This document shows, piece after piece, positions 41,170 to 50,240 of a stretch of 64,000 nucleotides of DNA. The position numbers and the translations under genes were made by a program. Within the stretch, counting starts at the first letter, position 1; each line of letters opens with the position of its first letter. Origin of the DNA: RH-AL1 sp965198495. Lineage in GTDB: Bacteria > Pseudomonadota > Alphaproteobacteria > Rhizobiales > Beijerinckiaceae. The notes under the pieces were generated by a model, which ran no database searches, had not been told where the DNA came from, and saw only the letters and a list, made by a program, of their open reading frames with translations. The DNA lies in the NCBI GenBank assembly GCA_965198495.1, contig CBDAPL010000001.1, positions 2,604,001 to 2,668,000 of the forward strand. Reading direction: 5' to 3'.

Positions 41170-44100
41170 ATGCGCTTCGAACGCCGCTTCACGACCGCCG
41201 ACCAGTCGCCCTACGCGTCGATCGCGTTCAGGGCCACGAAGAGCGAGATCCGCAATCCGGACGGCTCGACGGTGTTCTCGCTCGACGGCATCGAGGTCCC
41301 GACGGCGTGGAGCCAGGTCGCGGCCGACGTCATCGCCCAGAAATATTTCCGCAAGGCCGGCATCCCGGCGCGGCTGCGCAAGGTCGAGGAGAACGACGTG
41401 CCGTCGTTCCTCTGGCGCCACGTGCCCGACGAGGCGGCGCTGGCCGCGCTGCCGGAGGCCGAGCGCACCGGGCCGGAGATGTCGTCGAAGCAGGTCTTCG
41501 ACCGGCTCGCCGGCACCTGGGCCTACTGGGGCTGGAAGGGCGGCTACTTCGACAGCGAGCACGACGCGCAGACCTTCATGGACGAGCTGCGCTACATGCT
41601 GGCGAAGCAGATGGCGGCGCCGAACTCGCCGCAATGGTTCAACACCGGCCTGCACTGGGCCTACGGCATCGACGGCCCGAGCCAGGGCCACCATTTCGTC
41701 GACTACCGCACCGGCGTGCTCCAGGCCTCCACCTCCGCCTACGAGCACCCGCAGCCGCACGCCTGCTTCATCCAGTCCGTCGCCGACGACCTCGTCAACG
41801 AGGGCGGCATCATGGACCTCTGGGTGCGCGAGGCGCGGCTCTTCAAGTACGGCTCGGGCACCGGCTCCAACTTCTCCAAGCTGCGCGGCGAGAACGAGAA
41901 GCTGTCGGGCGGCGGCAAGTCGTCCGGACTGATGTCCTTCCTGAAGATCGGCGATCGCGCGGCGGGCGCCATCAAGTCGGGCGGCACCACGCGGCGCGCC
42001 GCCAAGATGGTCGTCGTCGATGCCGACCATCCCGACATCGAGGCCTACATCGACTGGAAGGTGCGCGAGGAGGAGAAGGTCGCCGCGCTCGTGACCGGCT
42101 CGAAGACGATGCAGAAGGCCATGAAGGCCATCCTCAAGGCCTGCGTGAACTGCCAGGGCGACGGCGACGATTGCTTCAACCCGGAGAAGAACCCGGCCCT
42201 GAAGAAGGAGATCAAGCTCGCCCGCCGCGCCTTCGTGCCGGACGCCTCGATCAAGAAGGTCATCCAGTTCGCCCGCCAGGGCTTCAAGGACATCGACGTC
42301 GATACCTACACGCTCGACTGGGACTCCGAGGCCTACCTCACCGTCGCCGGCCAGAACTCCAACAATTCCGTCCGCATCACCGACGACTTTTTGCGCGCGG
42401 TGGAGGAGGATGGGGACTGGACGCTGACCCATCGGCGCAGCGGCAAGGCGTCGAAGACGCTGAAGGCGCGCGAGCTGTGGGAGAAGATCGGCTACGCCGC
42501 CTGGGCCTCGGCCGACCCCGGCCTGCAGTACCACACCACCATCAACGACTGGCACACCTGCCCCGCCGGCGGCGCCATCGTCGCCTCGAACCCGTGCGTG
42601 ACCGGCGACACACTGGTCGCGACCGCGGCGGGGATGAAGCGCATCGACAGCCTCATCTCCGCGCCGTCCGAGGTTGTGGGATCGGACGGAGCGCTCCACG
42701 CGATCCGGCCTGCTTTCCTGACCGGGCGGAAGCCGGTCTATCTCCTCACCACCAAGGCCGGCTTCGAACTGAAGCTGACCGCCGACCACAAGGTGCTCAC
42801 CAAGAACCGCGGCGATGTCGCCGCGCGCGACCTCACGTCGGACGACAAGATCGTGCTCGGGCGTCCCGTCTTCGGGACGCGGACGCTCGATCCCCGCCTC
42901 GGTGCCTTCCTCGGCCTCGCCATCGGCGACGGCTGCACGATGGGCGCGCAGGGGACGATCCTCGTCACCCTGTCTCCTGGCGAGCGCGACGTCGCCGAAC
43001 GCGTCCATGCGGACCTAACCTCCTATCGCAAGGAGCATGGTGACGATGCGCGGGCGCATCGCGAGACGGGTATCAGCCAGCCGCAGTCGACGCTGCGCTT
43101 CGGCACCAGCGCGAAAGCCGTCCGCGAGGCCTGCGCCGAGTTGGCCGTCCTGAACGCCGGTTCGTCACGCAAGGCGCTCGCGGACGCCGCCTTCGAACTC
43201 GACCGCGAGTCCGTAAAGCCTATCATCGCCGGGCTCTTCACCGCCGATGGGACGGTGGCGAGCTACGGTGAGAAGTCGCAGCACGTCGCCCTCGACTCTG
43301 CGTCGCTCGTTCTGCTGCAGCAGGTCCAGCGCCTGCTGCTCGGCTTCGGCATCAAGGCGAAGCTCTACCGCAATCGCCGCGCCGGCGAGCTCCTGGCGAT
43401 GCTGCCCGACGGGCGCGGTGGAACCGCGAGCTATCCCGTCCAGCAGATGCACAGCCTGCGCGTCACCCGATCCTCGCGCGTCGTCTTCGAGCAGGAGATC
43501 GGCTTCCTCCCCGGTAGCCCGAAGCAGGACGCGTTGGCGCAGGTCAACCGCACCGTTGCGGCCTACGCGGACCACATGGACGATCGGCTCGTCAGCCTCG
43601 AGCCGATCGGCGACGAACCCGTGTTCGACCTGACCGAGCCAACGACGCATCATTTCGTCGCCAACGGCATCGTCGTCCACAATTGCTCCGAATACATGTT
43701 CCTCGACGACACGGCGTGCAACCTCGCCTCGCTGAACCTGCTGCAGTTCCGCGACGCGGCGACCGGCAACATCGACCTCGCCGCCTACGAGCACGCGGTG
43801 CGCCTGTGGACCGTGGTGCTCGAGATCTCCGTCGTGATGGCGCAGTTCCCGAGCCGCGAGATCGCGCAGCTCTCCTACGACTACCGCACGCTCGGCCTCG
43901 GCTACGCCAACATCGGCGGCTTCCTCATGTCGTCGGGCATCGCCTACGATTCCGACGAGGGCCGGGCGATCTGCGGCGCGCTGTCGGCGATCATGACGGG
44001 CGTGTGCTACGCCACCTCGGCGGAGATGGCCGGGCAGCTCGGGCCGTTCGCCCGCTTCCACGAGAACCGCGACGCGATGCTGCGGGTGATGCGCAACCAT

Positions 44101-46008
44101 CGCCGCGCCGCGCACGGCATCGCCGACGGCTACGAGGCGCTGTCGATCGCCCCCGTGCCGCTCGACGGCACGGCGCTGCGCGACCAGTCGCTCATCGTCC
44201 ACGCCAAGGCCGCCTGGGACAAGGCGGTGGCGCTCGGCGAGCGGCACGGCTACCGCAACGCCCAGACCACCGTCGTCGCGCCGACCGGCACGATCGGGCT
44301 GGTGATGGATTGCGACACGACCGGCATCGAGCCGGACTTCGCGCTCGTCAAGTTCAAGAAGCTCGCCGGCGGCGGCTACTTCAAGATCATCAACCGCGCC
44401 GTGCCGGACGCGCTGCGCGCGCTCGGCTACCGCGAGGCCGACCTCGCCGAGATCGAGGCCTACGCCGTCGGCCACGGCTCGCTGCGCCAGGCGCCCGGCA
44501 TCAACCACACGACATTGCGGGCCAAGGGCTTCACCGAGGCCAAGCTCGAGGAGATCGAGAAGACGCTGGCCGGCGCCTTCGACATCAAGTTCGTCTTCAA
44601 CAAGTGGACGGTCGGCGCCGACTTCCTCGCCAAGGCGCTGAAGGTGCCGGCGGCGCGGATGGACGATCCGGCCTTCGACCTCCTCGCCTGGCTCGGCTTC
44701 AGCAGAGCCGAAATCGAGGCGGCCAACATCCACGTCTGCGGCGCGATGACGGTGGAAGGCGCGCCGCACCTGAAGAGCGAGCACTATCCGGTGTTCGATT
44801 GCGCCAACGCCTGCGGGCGCACCGGCAAGCGCTACCTCTCCGTCGAGAGCCACATCCGCATGATGGCGGCGGCGCAGCCGTTCATCTCGGGCGCGATCTC
44901 GAAGACGATCAACATGCCCAACGACGCGGCGATCGAGGATTGCAAGGAGGCCTACATGCTCTCCTGGCGCCTCGCGCTGAAGGCCAACGCGCTCTACCGC
45001 GACGGCTCCAAGCTCTCGCAGCCGCTGAACAGCCAGCTGATCGAGGACGACGAGGACGAGGCCGACGAGGCGATCGAGGCGGTGCTCGCCGCGCCGCTGC
45101 CGGCCCGCGCCGCCGCCATCTCGGAGAAGATCGTCGAGCGGGTGATCGAGCGAATCGAGCGGGTGCGCGAGCGCGAGCGCCTGCCCGACCGCCGCAAGGG
45201 CTATACGCAGAAGGCCGTGGTCGGCGGCCACAAGGTGTACCTGCGCACCGGCGAGTACCAGGACGGACGCATCGGCGAGATCTTCATCGACATGCACAAG
45301 GAGGGCGCCGCCTTCCGCAGCCTGATGAACAATTTCGCCATCGCCATCTCGGTCGGCCTGCAATACGGCGTGCCGCTCGACGAATACGTCGACGCCTTCA
45401 CCTTCACCCGCTTCGAGCCGGCCGGGCTGGTGCAGGGCAACGACGCGATCAAGAACGCCACGTCGATCCTCGACTACGTGTTCCGCGAACTCGCCATCTC
45501 CTACATCGGCCGCAACGACCTCGCCCATGTCGATCCCAGCGAGATCGGTCACGACGTGCTGGGCGGCGGCGAGACGCAGGGCAAGGCCGCCGCGCCCCCG
45601 CCCGAGGTGCCGGCGGCGACGGCGAAGTTCGTCTCCAAGGGCTTCGTGCGCTCCAAGGCCGACAAGCTGATGCTGGTGCAGGGCGGCTCGTTCCAGGGCC
45701 CGCTGCCCGGCCCGACCGGCTTCGCGAGCAAGGGCGCCGTGGCGCTGAAGAGCGATGTGATGTTGAAGGGCGACGTGGCTCTGAAGGGCGATTTCGAGGT
45801 GGAGCTGCGCCACGTCGCCGACGCGCTCGGCGCCGAACTCTACGCCGCCGAGGCCGCCCCGCTCGCCACCGCCGCCGAGAAACGCAACCTCGCGCGGATG
45901 AAGGGCTACACCGGCGAGGCCTGCGGCGAATGCGGGAATTTCACGCTCGTGCGCAACGGGACGTGTCTGAAGTGCGATACGTGCGGCGGGACGAGCGGGT
46001 GCAGCTGA
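41170..46008 (+). CDS. nrdJ: vitamin B12-dependent (class II) ribonucleotide reductase with an intein
   Basis: 1612-residue precursor; removing 363 intein residues leaves 1249, normal for alphaproteobacterial NrdJ. It reduces ribonucleotides to deoxyribonucleotides using adenosylcobalamin. Visible features: AAPNSPQWFNTGLHWAYGI, the allosteric/active-site core SKLRGENEKLSGGGKSSG, the catalytic N-x-C-x-E loop SNPCSEYMFLDDTACNLASLNL (split by the intein), PTGTIGLVMDCDTTGIEPDFAL, and the C-terminal redox/zinc tail GEACGECGNFTLVRNGTCLKCDTCGG. The upstream ATG at 41165 is out of frame. Residues 838/839 mark the intein exit. No other ribonucleotide reductase is in the window. Confidence 0.97.
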   Translation: MRFERRFTTADQSPYASIAFRATKSEIRNPDGSTVFSLDGIEVPTAWSQVAADVIAQKYFRKAGIPARLRKVEENDVPSFLWRHVPDEAALAALPEAERTGPEMSSKQVFDRLAGTWAYWGWKGGYFDSEHDAQTFMDELRYMLAKQMAAPNSPQWFNTGLHWAYGIDGPSQGHHFVDYRTGVLQASTSAYEHPQPHACFIQSVADDLVNEGGIMDLWVREARLFKYGSGTGSNFSKLRGENEKLSGGGKSSGLMSFLKIGDRAAGAIKSGGTTRRAAKMVVVDADHPDIEAYIDWKVREEEKVAALVTGSKTMQKAMKAILKACVNCQGDGDDCFNPEKNPALKKEIKLARRAFVPDASIKKVIQFARQGFKDIDVDTYTLDWDSEAYLTVAGQNSNNSVRITDDFLRAVEEDGDWTLTHRRSGKASKTLKARELWEKIGYAAWASADPGLQYHTTINDWHTCPAGGAIVASNPCVTGDTLVATAAGMKRIDSLISAPSEVVGSDGALHAIRPAFLTGRKPVYLLTTKAGFELKLTADHKVLTKNRGDVAARDLTSDDKIVLGRPVFGTRTLDPRLGAFLGLAIGDGCTMGAQGTILVTLSPGERDVAERVHADLTSYRKEHGDDARAHRETGISQPQSTLRFGTSAKAVREACAELAVLNAGSSRKALADAAFELDRESVKPIIAGLFTADGTVASYGEKSQHVALDSASLVLLQQVQRLLLGFGIKAKLYRNRRAGELLAMLPDGRGGTASYPVQQMHSLRVTRSSRVVFEQEIGFLPGSPKQDALAQVNRTVAAYADHMDDRLVSLEPIGDEPVFDLTEPTTHHFVANGIVVHNCSEYMFLDDTACNLASLNLLQFRDAATGNIDLAAYEHAVRLWTVVLEISVVMAQFPSREIAQLSYDYRTLGLGYANIGGFLMSSGIAYDSDEGRAICGALSAIMTGVCYATSAEMAGQLGPFARFHENRDAMLRVMRNHRRAAHGIADGYEALSIAPVPLDGTALRDQSLIVHAKAAWDKAVALGERHGYRNAQTTVVAPTGTIGLVMDCDTTGIEPDFALVKFKKLAGGGYFKIINRAVPDALRALGYREADLAEIEAYAVGHGSLRQAPGINHTTLRAKGFTEAKLEEIEKTLAGAFDIKFVFNKWTVGADFLAKALKVPAARMDDPAFDLLAWLGFSRAEIEAANIHVCGAMTVEGAPHLKSEHYPVFDCANACGRTGKRYLSVESHIRMMAAAQPFISGAISKTINMPNDAAIEDCKEAYMLSWRLALKANALYRDGSKLSQPLNSQLIEDDEDEADEAIEAVLAAPLPARAAAISEKIVERVIERIERVRERERLPDRRKGYTQKAVVGGHKVYLRTGEYQDGRIGEIFIDMHKEGAAFRSLMNNFAIAISVGLQYGVPLDEYVDAFTFTRFEPAGLVQGNDAIKNATSILDYVFRELAISYIGRNDLAHVDPSEIGHDVLGGGETQGKAAAPPPEVPAATAKFVSKGFVRSKADKLMLVQGGSFQGPLPGPTGFASKGAVALKSDVMLKGDVALKGDFEVELRHVADALGAELYAAEAAPLATAAEKRNLARMKGYTGEACGECGNFTLVRNGTCLKCDTCGGTSGCS
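42595..43683 (+). mobile_element. intein with LAGLIDADG-type homing endonuclease domain inside NrdJ
   Basis: 363 residues between ...SNP and CSEYMF. It starts with Cys (CVTGDTLVATAAG, block A), has block B TADHKV (T62-H65), and ends VVHN with the penultimate His and terminal Asn, followed by Cys as +1 nucleophile, so all splicing residues are present. Two dodecapeptide-like motifs, GAFLGLAIGDG (103-113) and IIAGLFTADGT (210-220), mark a LAGLIDADG endonuclease; their acidic residues are retained. The reading frame is uninterrupted. Composition is close to the host gene, so the insertion is not strikingly recent. Confidence 0.95.
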
Positions 46009-46091
46009 GGGAAAATGTTCTCTCTCCTTCTTTGTGGTTGATCCAAGTATCGTCATTTACTCTCTCCTACAGAATGGAAAGGAACTCGATT

Positions 46092-46232
46092 ATGAAACAG
46101 CTCAGAGCACCTGGCCTGCTCAAGATGATCGCCACCGCAACCAAGACGGCGAGATTAGGCATAAGCAGCCGTGACACGCTCGTCGGGAACCACCACATTG
46201 GCTTTGTGCTGCTTGCTATGAGATGGACGTAA
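46092..46232 (+). CDS. possible 46-residue small protein
   Basis: ATG at 46092 with AAGGA about 9 nt upstream. The product MKQLRAPGLLKMIATATKTARLG... is basic with a hydrophobic C-terminal third (HHIGFVLLAM). Composition is markedly less GC-rich than nrdJ. No family recognised; could be chance. Confidence 0.25.
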   Translation: MKQLRAPGLLKMIATATKTARLGISSRDTLVGNHHIGFVLLAMRWT

Positions 46233-46535
46233 GTCGCTTCCGCAGCGCTCTGGCGAGTATGGGCAGGAGTTGAAACCGAAAGGCTACCGCGCCGACGCCC
46301 AGCTTGGCACCGTCTTGAATAAAGAAGCTGCGCCTCTCTCCACGAGTTGCTGCCAAAAAGAAGATCCTAATCAATAGGTATTTCGACGCTTCAAGTCCGA
46401 TCACACCGCCTTCGCCGGCCCCGGCCAGTTCAGGGGCTACGACATGATGATCAACGAGGCGCTGCCGCGCCATTCCTGCTAGCCGCCCGACAAGCTGCCG
46501 CGCTGGATCTAGGTCGAGCTTCACCTCGTCGCAGC

Positions 46536-46605
46536 ATTGGGCCCCTCATGGTCTCCGGAGACCGGCGACTTGCGCAGGATCGCGATCTCTCCCCCACCGG
46601 AATGA
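46536..46605 (-). pseudogene. fragment of a second DUF3253 gene (3' portion)
   Basis: On the minus strand GGGGGAGAGATCGCGATCCTGC and the next 30 bases read as EIAILRK...SPETMRGP across a frame slip, matching the end of the intact DUF3253 protein at 47083 (KVAILRKGAPVADPETMRG). The resemblance is visible at nucleotide level, so this is probably a decayed duplicate. Confidence 0.45.
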
Positions 46606-46774
46606 GCACCCCGCTCCCCAACTTTACCAGCGCGAGCTTGCCGGGCACTGTCGATCGCGGCGACGCTCGAGATCGTTCGACGGGCATGTCCATCAGCGGG
46701 ATGGTCGTCAGCATCCGCCTTAAGGCAGCATCCACGGGCTCGATCGCGCTCGGCGCCGGCACCGCTGTCCGCGT

Positions 46775-47035
46775 TCAAAGCGTCGGCCGCGTTGCCGATG
46801 ACGGAACCGACGGTGTCCCCCATGGCCGTGCAGCCGTGAGCGCCCTTGCGGCCTCGTCCGCGGCCTCTGGCGATTGGCGATCGATCGCGCCACGCCGATG
46901 CTTACCTGTCTGTGGCACGCTGATCGCGCCCGACCTGGTCGGGTGTACGAAAAGGACGTGCGCCGCACCATGCCGCTCGAGCATCCAGCCCTCGTCGCGT
47001 AGACGGCCGACGATCTTCGCTCGGCTGGTTTCCAC
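46775..47035 (-). pseudogene. HicA-type toxin, frameshifted
   Basis: From a GTG at 47035 the frame reads METSRAKIVGRLRDEGWMLERHGAAHVLFVHPTRSGAISVPQTG, a good HicA (double-stranded-RNA-binding-like mRNA interferase) including the catalytic-position His in place of GSHxxF (here GAAHVLF). After about residue 44 the expected tail VSIGVARSIANR is in another frame. HicA genes are normally followed by hicB; only degenerate sequence follows here. The toxin is therefore probably dead. Confidence 0.6.
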
Positions 47036-47082
47036 CAGACACCCTCGCTTGTGCGTCTATGTGGGCGCAAAGCTGCCCCTCG

Positions 47083-47415
47083 TCAAAGTTCGAACGGGCT
47101 GGGACGCGATTTCCGGTTTGGCGATCTTCGCATTGTAGGTCGATCAGTCACCGGCCTGCGCGGCATCCCGAGCCGATAGACACCCCGCATCGTCTCCGGG
47201 TCGGCGACCGGCGCGCCCTTGCGCAGGATCGCGACCTTGCCCTCCCCGGCGAGGCGCACGGCGGCGCGGCGGACCGGCTGCAAGAGGCTCCGCCAAGCGT
47301 CCGGGCCGGCGCCGCCGAGCGCACGCGCGACCTCCGACGGGCAGATGGTCTTGTCCGCCCCGCGCTCCGCCACGAGGCGGAGCATCGTCGCCTCGATCTC
47401 GCTCTCTCTTTCCAT
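47083..47415 (-). CDS. DUF3253 family protein
   Basis: 110 residues from the ATG at 47415. The first 80 (MERESEIEATMLRLVAERGADKTICPSEVARALGG..WRSLLQPVRRAAVRLAGEGKVAILRKGAPVADPETMRGVYRL) are the DUF3253 winged-helix-like domain with its KTICPSEVAR signature. The last 30 residues are basic and may be read-through beyond the family's usual end. DUF3253 has no established function; the fold suggests nucleic-acid binding. It diverges from the frameshifted gene at 47492. Confidence 0.7.
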   Translation of the reverse strand: MERESEIEATMLRLVAERGADKTICPSEVARALGGAGPDAWRSLLQPVRRAAVRLAGEGKVAILRKGAPVADPETMRGVYRLGMPRRPVTDRPTMRRSPNRKSRPSPFEL

Positions 47416-47491
47416 CGCAGGGGCTCCGCCGATGATAGGCTTGCGGTCGACTATCATCGAACCCGGCTCGAACGTGAAAGCACCCGGCTCT

Positions 47492-47874
47492 ATGTCGCCC
47501 GAAAACGCCTTCGATCGCCTCGCCCTGCTCGAAGCGCTCGACGCGATCGGCGCCGCCGCCGTCGCCTACGGCACGCGGCTCGAGAGCCGCCGCGTTTCGA
47601 GGACAGGCGCTACGACGCCCTCGTCGGCGGCATCGCGGAATATCTCTTCAAGCGCTGGGCACCCTTTCGACCACCGTCCTGGATCAAGAGCCGTGACCGC
47701 TACCTCGACATGCCCTGGTGGCCGGTCGGCGATGGCGATCCCGGCCTGATGGAATATCTCACCTGGGCGAGCCCGCCGGAGTTCAAGTCGCGCAACATCA
47801 TGACCGACGAGGCGCCACTGCGTCGCGCCACCCAGCCGCCCGTCGAGCCGCTGGATCGTCAGACTCGGTGTTGA
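47492..47874 (+). pseudogene. frameshifted gene of unknown family
   Basis: Starts ATG at 47492 (MSPENAFDRLALLEALDAIGAAAVAYGTRLESRR), then a one-base slip near 47580 moves the sensible sequence to another frame (RFEDRRYDALVGGIAEYLFKRWAPFRPPSWIKSRDRYLDMPWWPVGDGDPGLMEYLTWASPPEFKSRNIM). The joined product would be about 127 residues. The second part is Trp-rich and clearly protein-like. I do not recognise the family. Confidence 0.55.
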
Positions 47875-47941
47875 TCGACGATCTCGCGGCCTCTTTCGCG
47901 ATACGCTTTCGCGTCTGGCATTTCGACCCGCGCTTCAGCAC

Positions 47942-48042
47942 CCTCATGGTGAGGAGCGGCGCAGCCGCGTCTCGAACCACGAGGGCTCCAGCGGCGACGT
48001 CGCGTGGTTCGAGACGGCGCTTCGCGCCTCCTCACCATGAGG
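47942..48042. repeat. 101-bp composite palindromic repeat element
   Basis: The outer arms CCTCATGGTGAGGAG and CTCCTCACCATGAGG are perfect complements. The inner arms CGTCTCGAACCACG and CGTGGTTCGAGACG are also perfect complements. The whole would fold into a cruciform or long RNA hairpin. This is the design of the abundant dispersed intergenic repeats of alphaproteobacteria. A shorter degenerate copy (CCTCCTCTGCATGAGGCTCATGGGG) follows at 48060-48084. Confidence 0.85.
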
Positions 48043-48208
48043 CCCATGCGGCGCGTCGCGCCTCCTCTGCATGAGGCTCATGGGGCGGCGGGCGCATGCC
48101 GCGGGAAGCCGGCCGTCCCTCGGCGCGCACCGCAAATCCCTTGATCTCGCCTGCCTGAAGGTATATTTACCTAGTAGCTGCGACCGATGCCTCGGGGCAC
48201 GGCGGCGC

Positions 48209-48377
48209 ATGACGCTTCATGACGCATGAGGAGCCAGAGACATGACGCATCGGTTCTTCGCACGCTTTGCTGCATCCCATTGTAATCGTTGCGTTTCTCG
48301 CTGGTCCGAACAGAAAGCATGACGCTATGACGCTTATGACGCTGAAATGTAACCAAGTGTGCAAATTGTTGTGACGC
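48209..48377. repeat. cluster of ATGACGC heptamers
   Basis: ATGACGC occurs at 48209, 48219, 48242, 48319, 48327 and 48336, and TGACGC again at 48372. Two groups have 8-10 bp spacing. The stretch carries no gene and lies beyond the 3' end of the oxidoreductase gene at 48378. Confidence 0.7.
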
Positions 48378-49439
48378 TCACAGGTCGTGCCGGCGCACGC
48401 CCTCGAAAGCCAGCACGAAGTCCGGCCCGTAGGCCGTCGCCGGCGTCTGGGTGCCCGGCACGGCCTGGCCGGTCGCGGCGCGCCGGGCGATCTCGACCGC
48501 CGTCTCGGCGGTGAGCGCGTAGGCGTCCGGCGTCTCGAGGCGGCTGACGACGTGGGCGCCGGCGGCGTTCCAGGCCTCCGCGACGATGATGGCGCGCCCG
48601 CGTGCCCGTGCCTCCGGCGACGGGCCGGGCGGCATGCGCCGGTCGATCTGGGCCTTGAGCAGCCTCTGCGCCGGGCCGGTGCCGAGGATCGCCTTGGCGA
48701 AACCCGGCAGGTGTGCCGCCCGCTCCATGTCGCGCGTCGCCTCGAAGAACACCTCGATATCGGCGATGCCGGTCGAGCGCCAGGCGGTGGAGACGTCGCC
48801 CCAGCTGACGCCGATCGTGCGGCGCGGGCCGGCGCCGAAATCGGCCGTCGCCTCGGGTGTGGCGCGCCGCGTGACGATGCGGGTGCCGACCCGCGCGCGG
48901 GTGCCCTGCGCGATGCCCTCCAGCATCGTCTTCGCGGTGCCGCGGCTGACGCTCGCGAGACCGCCGATCGACAGGCGCAACCGCGTCGCGTCCGGCAGGC
49001 GCGCGGCGACATGGGCGGCGAGACAATCGCTCGGCACCACGTCGAAGCCGGCGCCGGGCAGCAGCATCACGCCGGCGGCCTTGGCCTCGGCGTCGCGCGC
49101 CGCCAGGGCCTCGAACACGTCGATCTCGCCGGTGATGTCGCAATAGTGCGTGCCGGTGGCGAGGCAGGCCTCGGCCATCGGCCGCGCCGTGGCCGAGAAC
49201 GGCCCGGCGGCGTGCAGGACCGCCGCGACGCCGTCCAGGCCTTCGCGCAGCCGCCGCGCATCGGCGAGAGCGAAGACGCGACAGGCGAGGCCAAGGCGCG
49301 CCGCGAACGGCGCGAGGGCGACGTCCGTGCGCCCCGCCAGGATGGGCCGCAGCCCGCGCGATACGGCATGCTCCGCGGCGAGACGGCCGGTGAAGCCGGT
49401 CGCCCCATAGATCAGAATGTCGGATCGAGCGTCCCGCAT
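48378..49439 (-). CDS. saccharopine dehydrogenase-like NAD(P)-binding oxidoreductase
   Basis: 353 residues. An N-terminal Rossmann motif DILIYGATGFTGRLAAEHAVSRG (GxxGxxG-type) is followed by PILAGR, VLHAAGPFSATARPMAEACLATGTHYCDITGE and GAGFDVVPSDCLAAHVA, the conserved features of the saccharopine dehydrogenase/trans-acting enoyl reductase family. Members act on varied substrates, including polyketide and lipid enoyl intermediates, so a lysine role should not be assumed. No functional neighbours. Confidence 0.85.
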   Translation of the reverse strand: MRDARSDILIYGATGFTGRLAAEHAVSRGLRPILAGRTDVALAPFAARLGLACRVFALADARRLREGLDGVAAVLHAAGPFSATARPMAEACLATGTHYCDITGEIDVFEALAARDAEAKAAGVMLLPGAGFDVVPSDCLAAHVAARLPDATRLRLSIGGLASVSRGTAKTMLEGIAQGTRARVGTRIVTRRATPEATADFGAGPRRTIGVSWGDVSTAWRSTGIADIEVFFEATRDMERAAHLPGFAKAILGTGPAQRLLKAQIDRRMPPGPSPEARARGRAIIVAEAWNAAGAHVVSRLETPDAYALTAETAVEIARRAATGQAVPGTQTPATAYGPDFVLAFEGVRRHDL

Positions 49440-49487
49440 CCGCGACTCCTGCCATCATCCGCGTTGACGTCGACGTGCCGGGATCCC

Positions 49488-50234
49488 CTAGATCCGGGCG
49501 AGAAGCTCCCGCTTCTTCTCCGCGAATTCGGTCGCGTCCAAGATGCCCTTGCGGTGCAGATCGTGAAGGCGCTCGATATGGGCGAAGACGTCGTCCGACG
49601 CCTTGCCCGCGACCGGCTGACCGGCGTCCGCCCGAGGCCGCTCGCGACGTGCCTCCGGCTCGGTTTTCGGCGCACGCGCCGCGACGTCATCGACGCGTTC
49701 GAGCTCGTGAAGCCGTACCGTCCCGAGCTGGCTCGTGAAACGCGGGTCCTCGCCGCCGCTCTGCTGCTGCGACACGCCGAAGATGCGATGGTCGCCGGTG
49801 GCGTAGAGTTCGACCGCGTCGCCGCGCTGGATCGCCAGCCGCCGCGTCTCGGGAAAATAGGCGTACCGCGTGTCGTTCTGGCTGCCGCTGGAACTCGGCG
49901 TGCCGCAGCCGTCCGGCCACCAGTCCCCGCCGCGCCGCGAGCCCTCGGGCGCCGGCATGGTCGCGATCGCTCCCTCGCGCACGAGGCCGGAGAGTTCGAC
50001 GCACAGCGCGTCGACCCGCGCCTTCAGCCCGGTGTTGAACATGTCGCCGACCATGATCATGCCATGGCTCGACCACTGGCCCATGCCGCCGAGCTCGGGA
50101 TGGGAGAATTGCGCCTGCTCGCCGCGGCCGCGCTCGAGCGCGTCCCGAAGCGTCAGGACCGCGTCGACACCGACGTCGTGGCGCCGCGCCATATCGGCGA
50201 TAAGCTCATCGTCCTTGCCGTTCACGTGCCGCAT
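49488..50234 (-). CDS. hypothetical protein with SSGSQN module and C-terminal SHOCT domain
   Basis: 248 residues, no signal peptide. Residues about 5-95 form an unrecognised domain (ADMARRHDVGVDAVLTLRDALERG...FSHPELGGMGQWSSHGMIMVGDMFN). Residues about 105-182 (WWPDGCGTPSSSGSQNDTRYAYFPETRRLAIQRGD...HRIFGVSQQQSGG...GTVRLHELERV) are shared with the next gene. The last 35 residues (DDVFAHIERLHDLHRKGILDATEFAEKKRELLARI) are a SHOCT oligomerisation domain. It lies 6 nt behind its paralogue and probably shares a transcript. Confidence 0.75.
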   Translation of the reverse strand: MRHVNGKDDELIADMARRHDVGVDAVLTLRDALERGRGEQAQFSHPELGGMGQWSSHGMIMVGDMFNTGLKARVDALCVELSGLVREGAIATMPAPEGSRRGGDWWPDGCGTPSSSGSQNDTRYAYFPETRRLAIQRGDAVELYATGDHRIFGVSQQQSGGEDPRFTSQLGTVRLHELERVDDVAARAPKTEPEARRERPRADAGQPVAGKASDDVFAHIERLHDLHRKGILDATEFAEKKRELLARI

Positions 50235-50240
50235 CGCCTG

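Larger units (their letters stand above)
46009..46774. other. decayed accessory DNA downstream of nrdJ
   Basis: No intact gene is convincing over most of this stretch. Around 46390-46480 a frame reads SDHTAFAGPGQFRGYDMMINEALPRHS before a stop, which looks protein-derived but is not recognised. The remainder has many stops in all frames and uneven composition. Confidence 0.5.

Noticed and set aside
43165..46056. 963-codon minus-strand frame opposite nrdJ
   Set aside because: Antisense shadow of a high-GC gene, with no motif or ribosome site.
46216..46524. 102-codon minus-strand frame after nrdJ
   Set aside because: No ribosome site, no family pattern, and it overlaps a more protein-like plus-strand relic.
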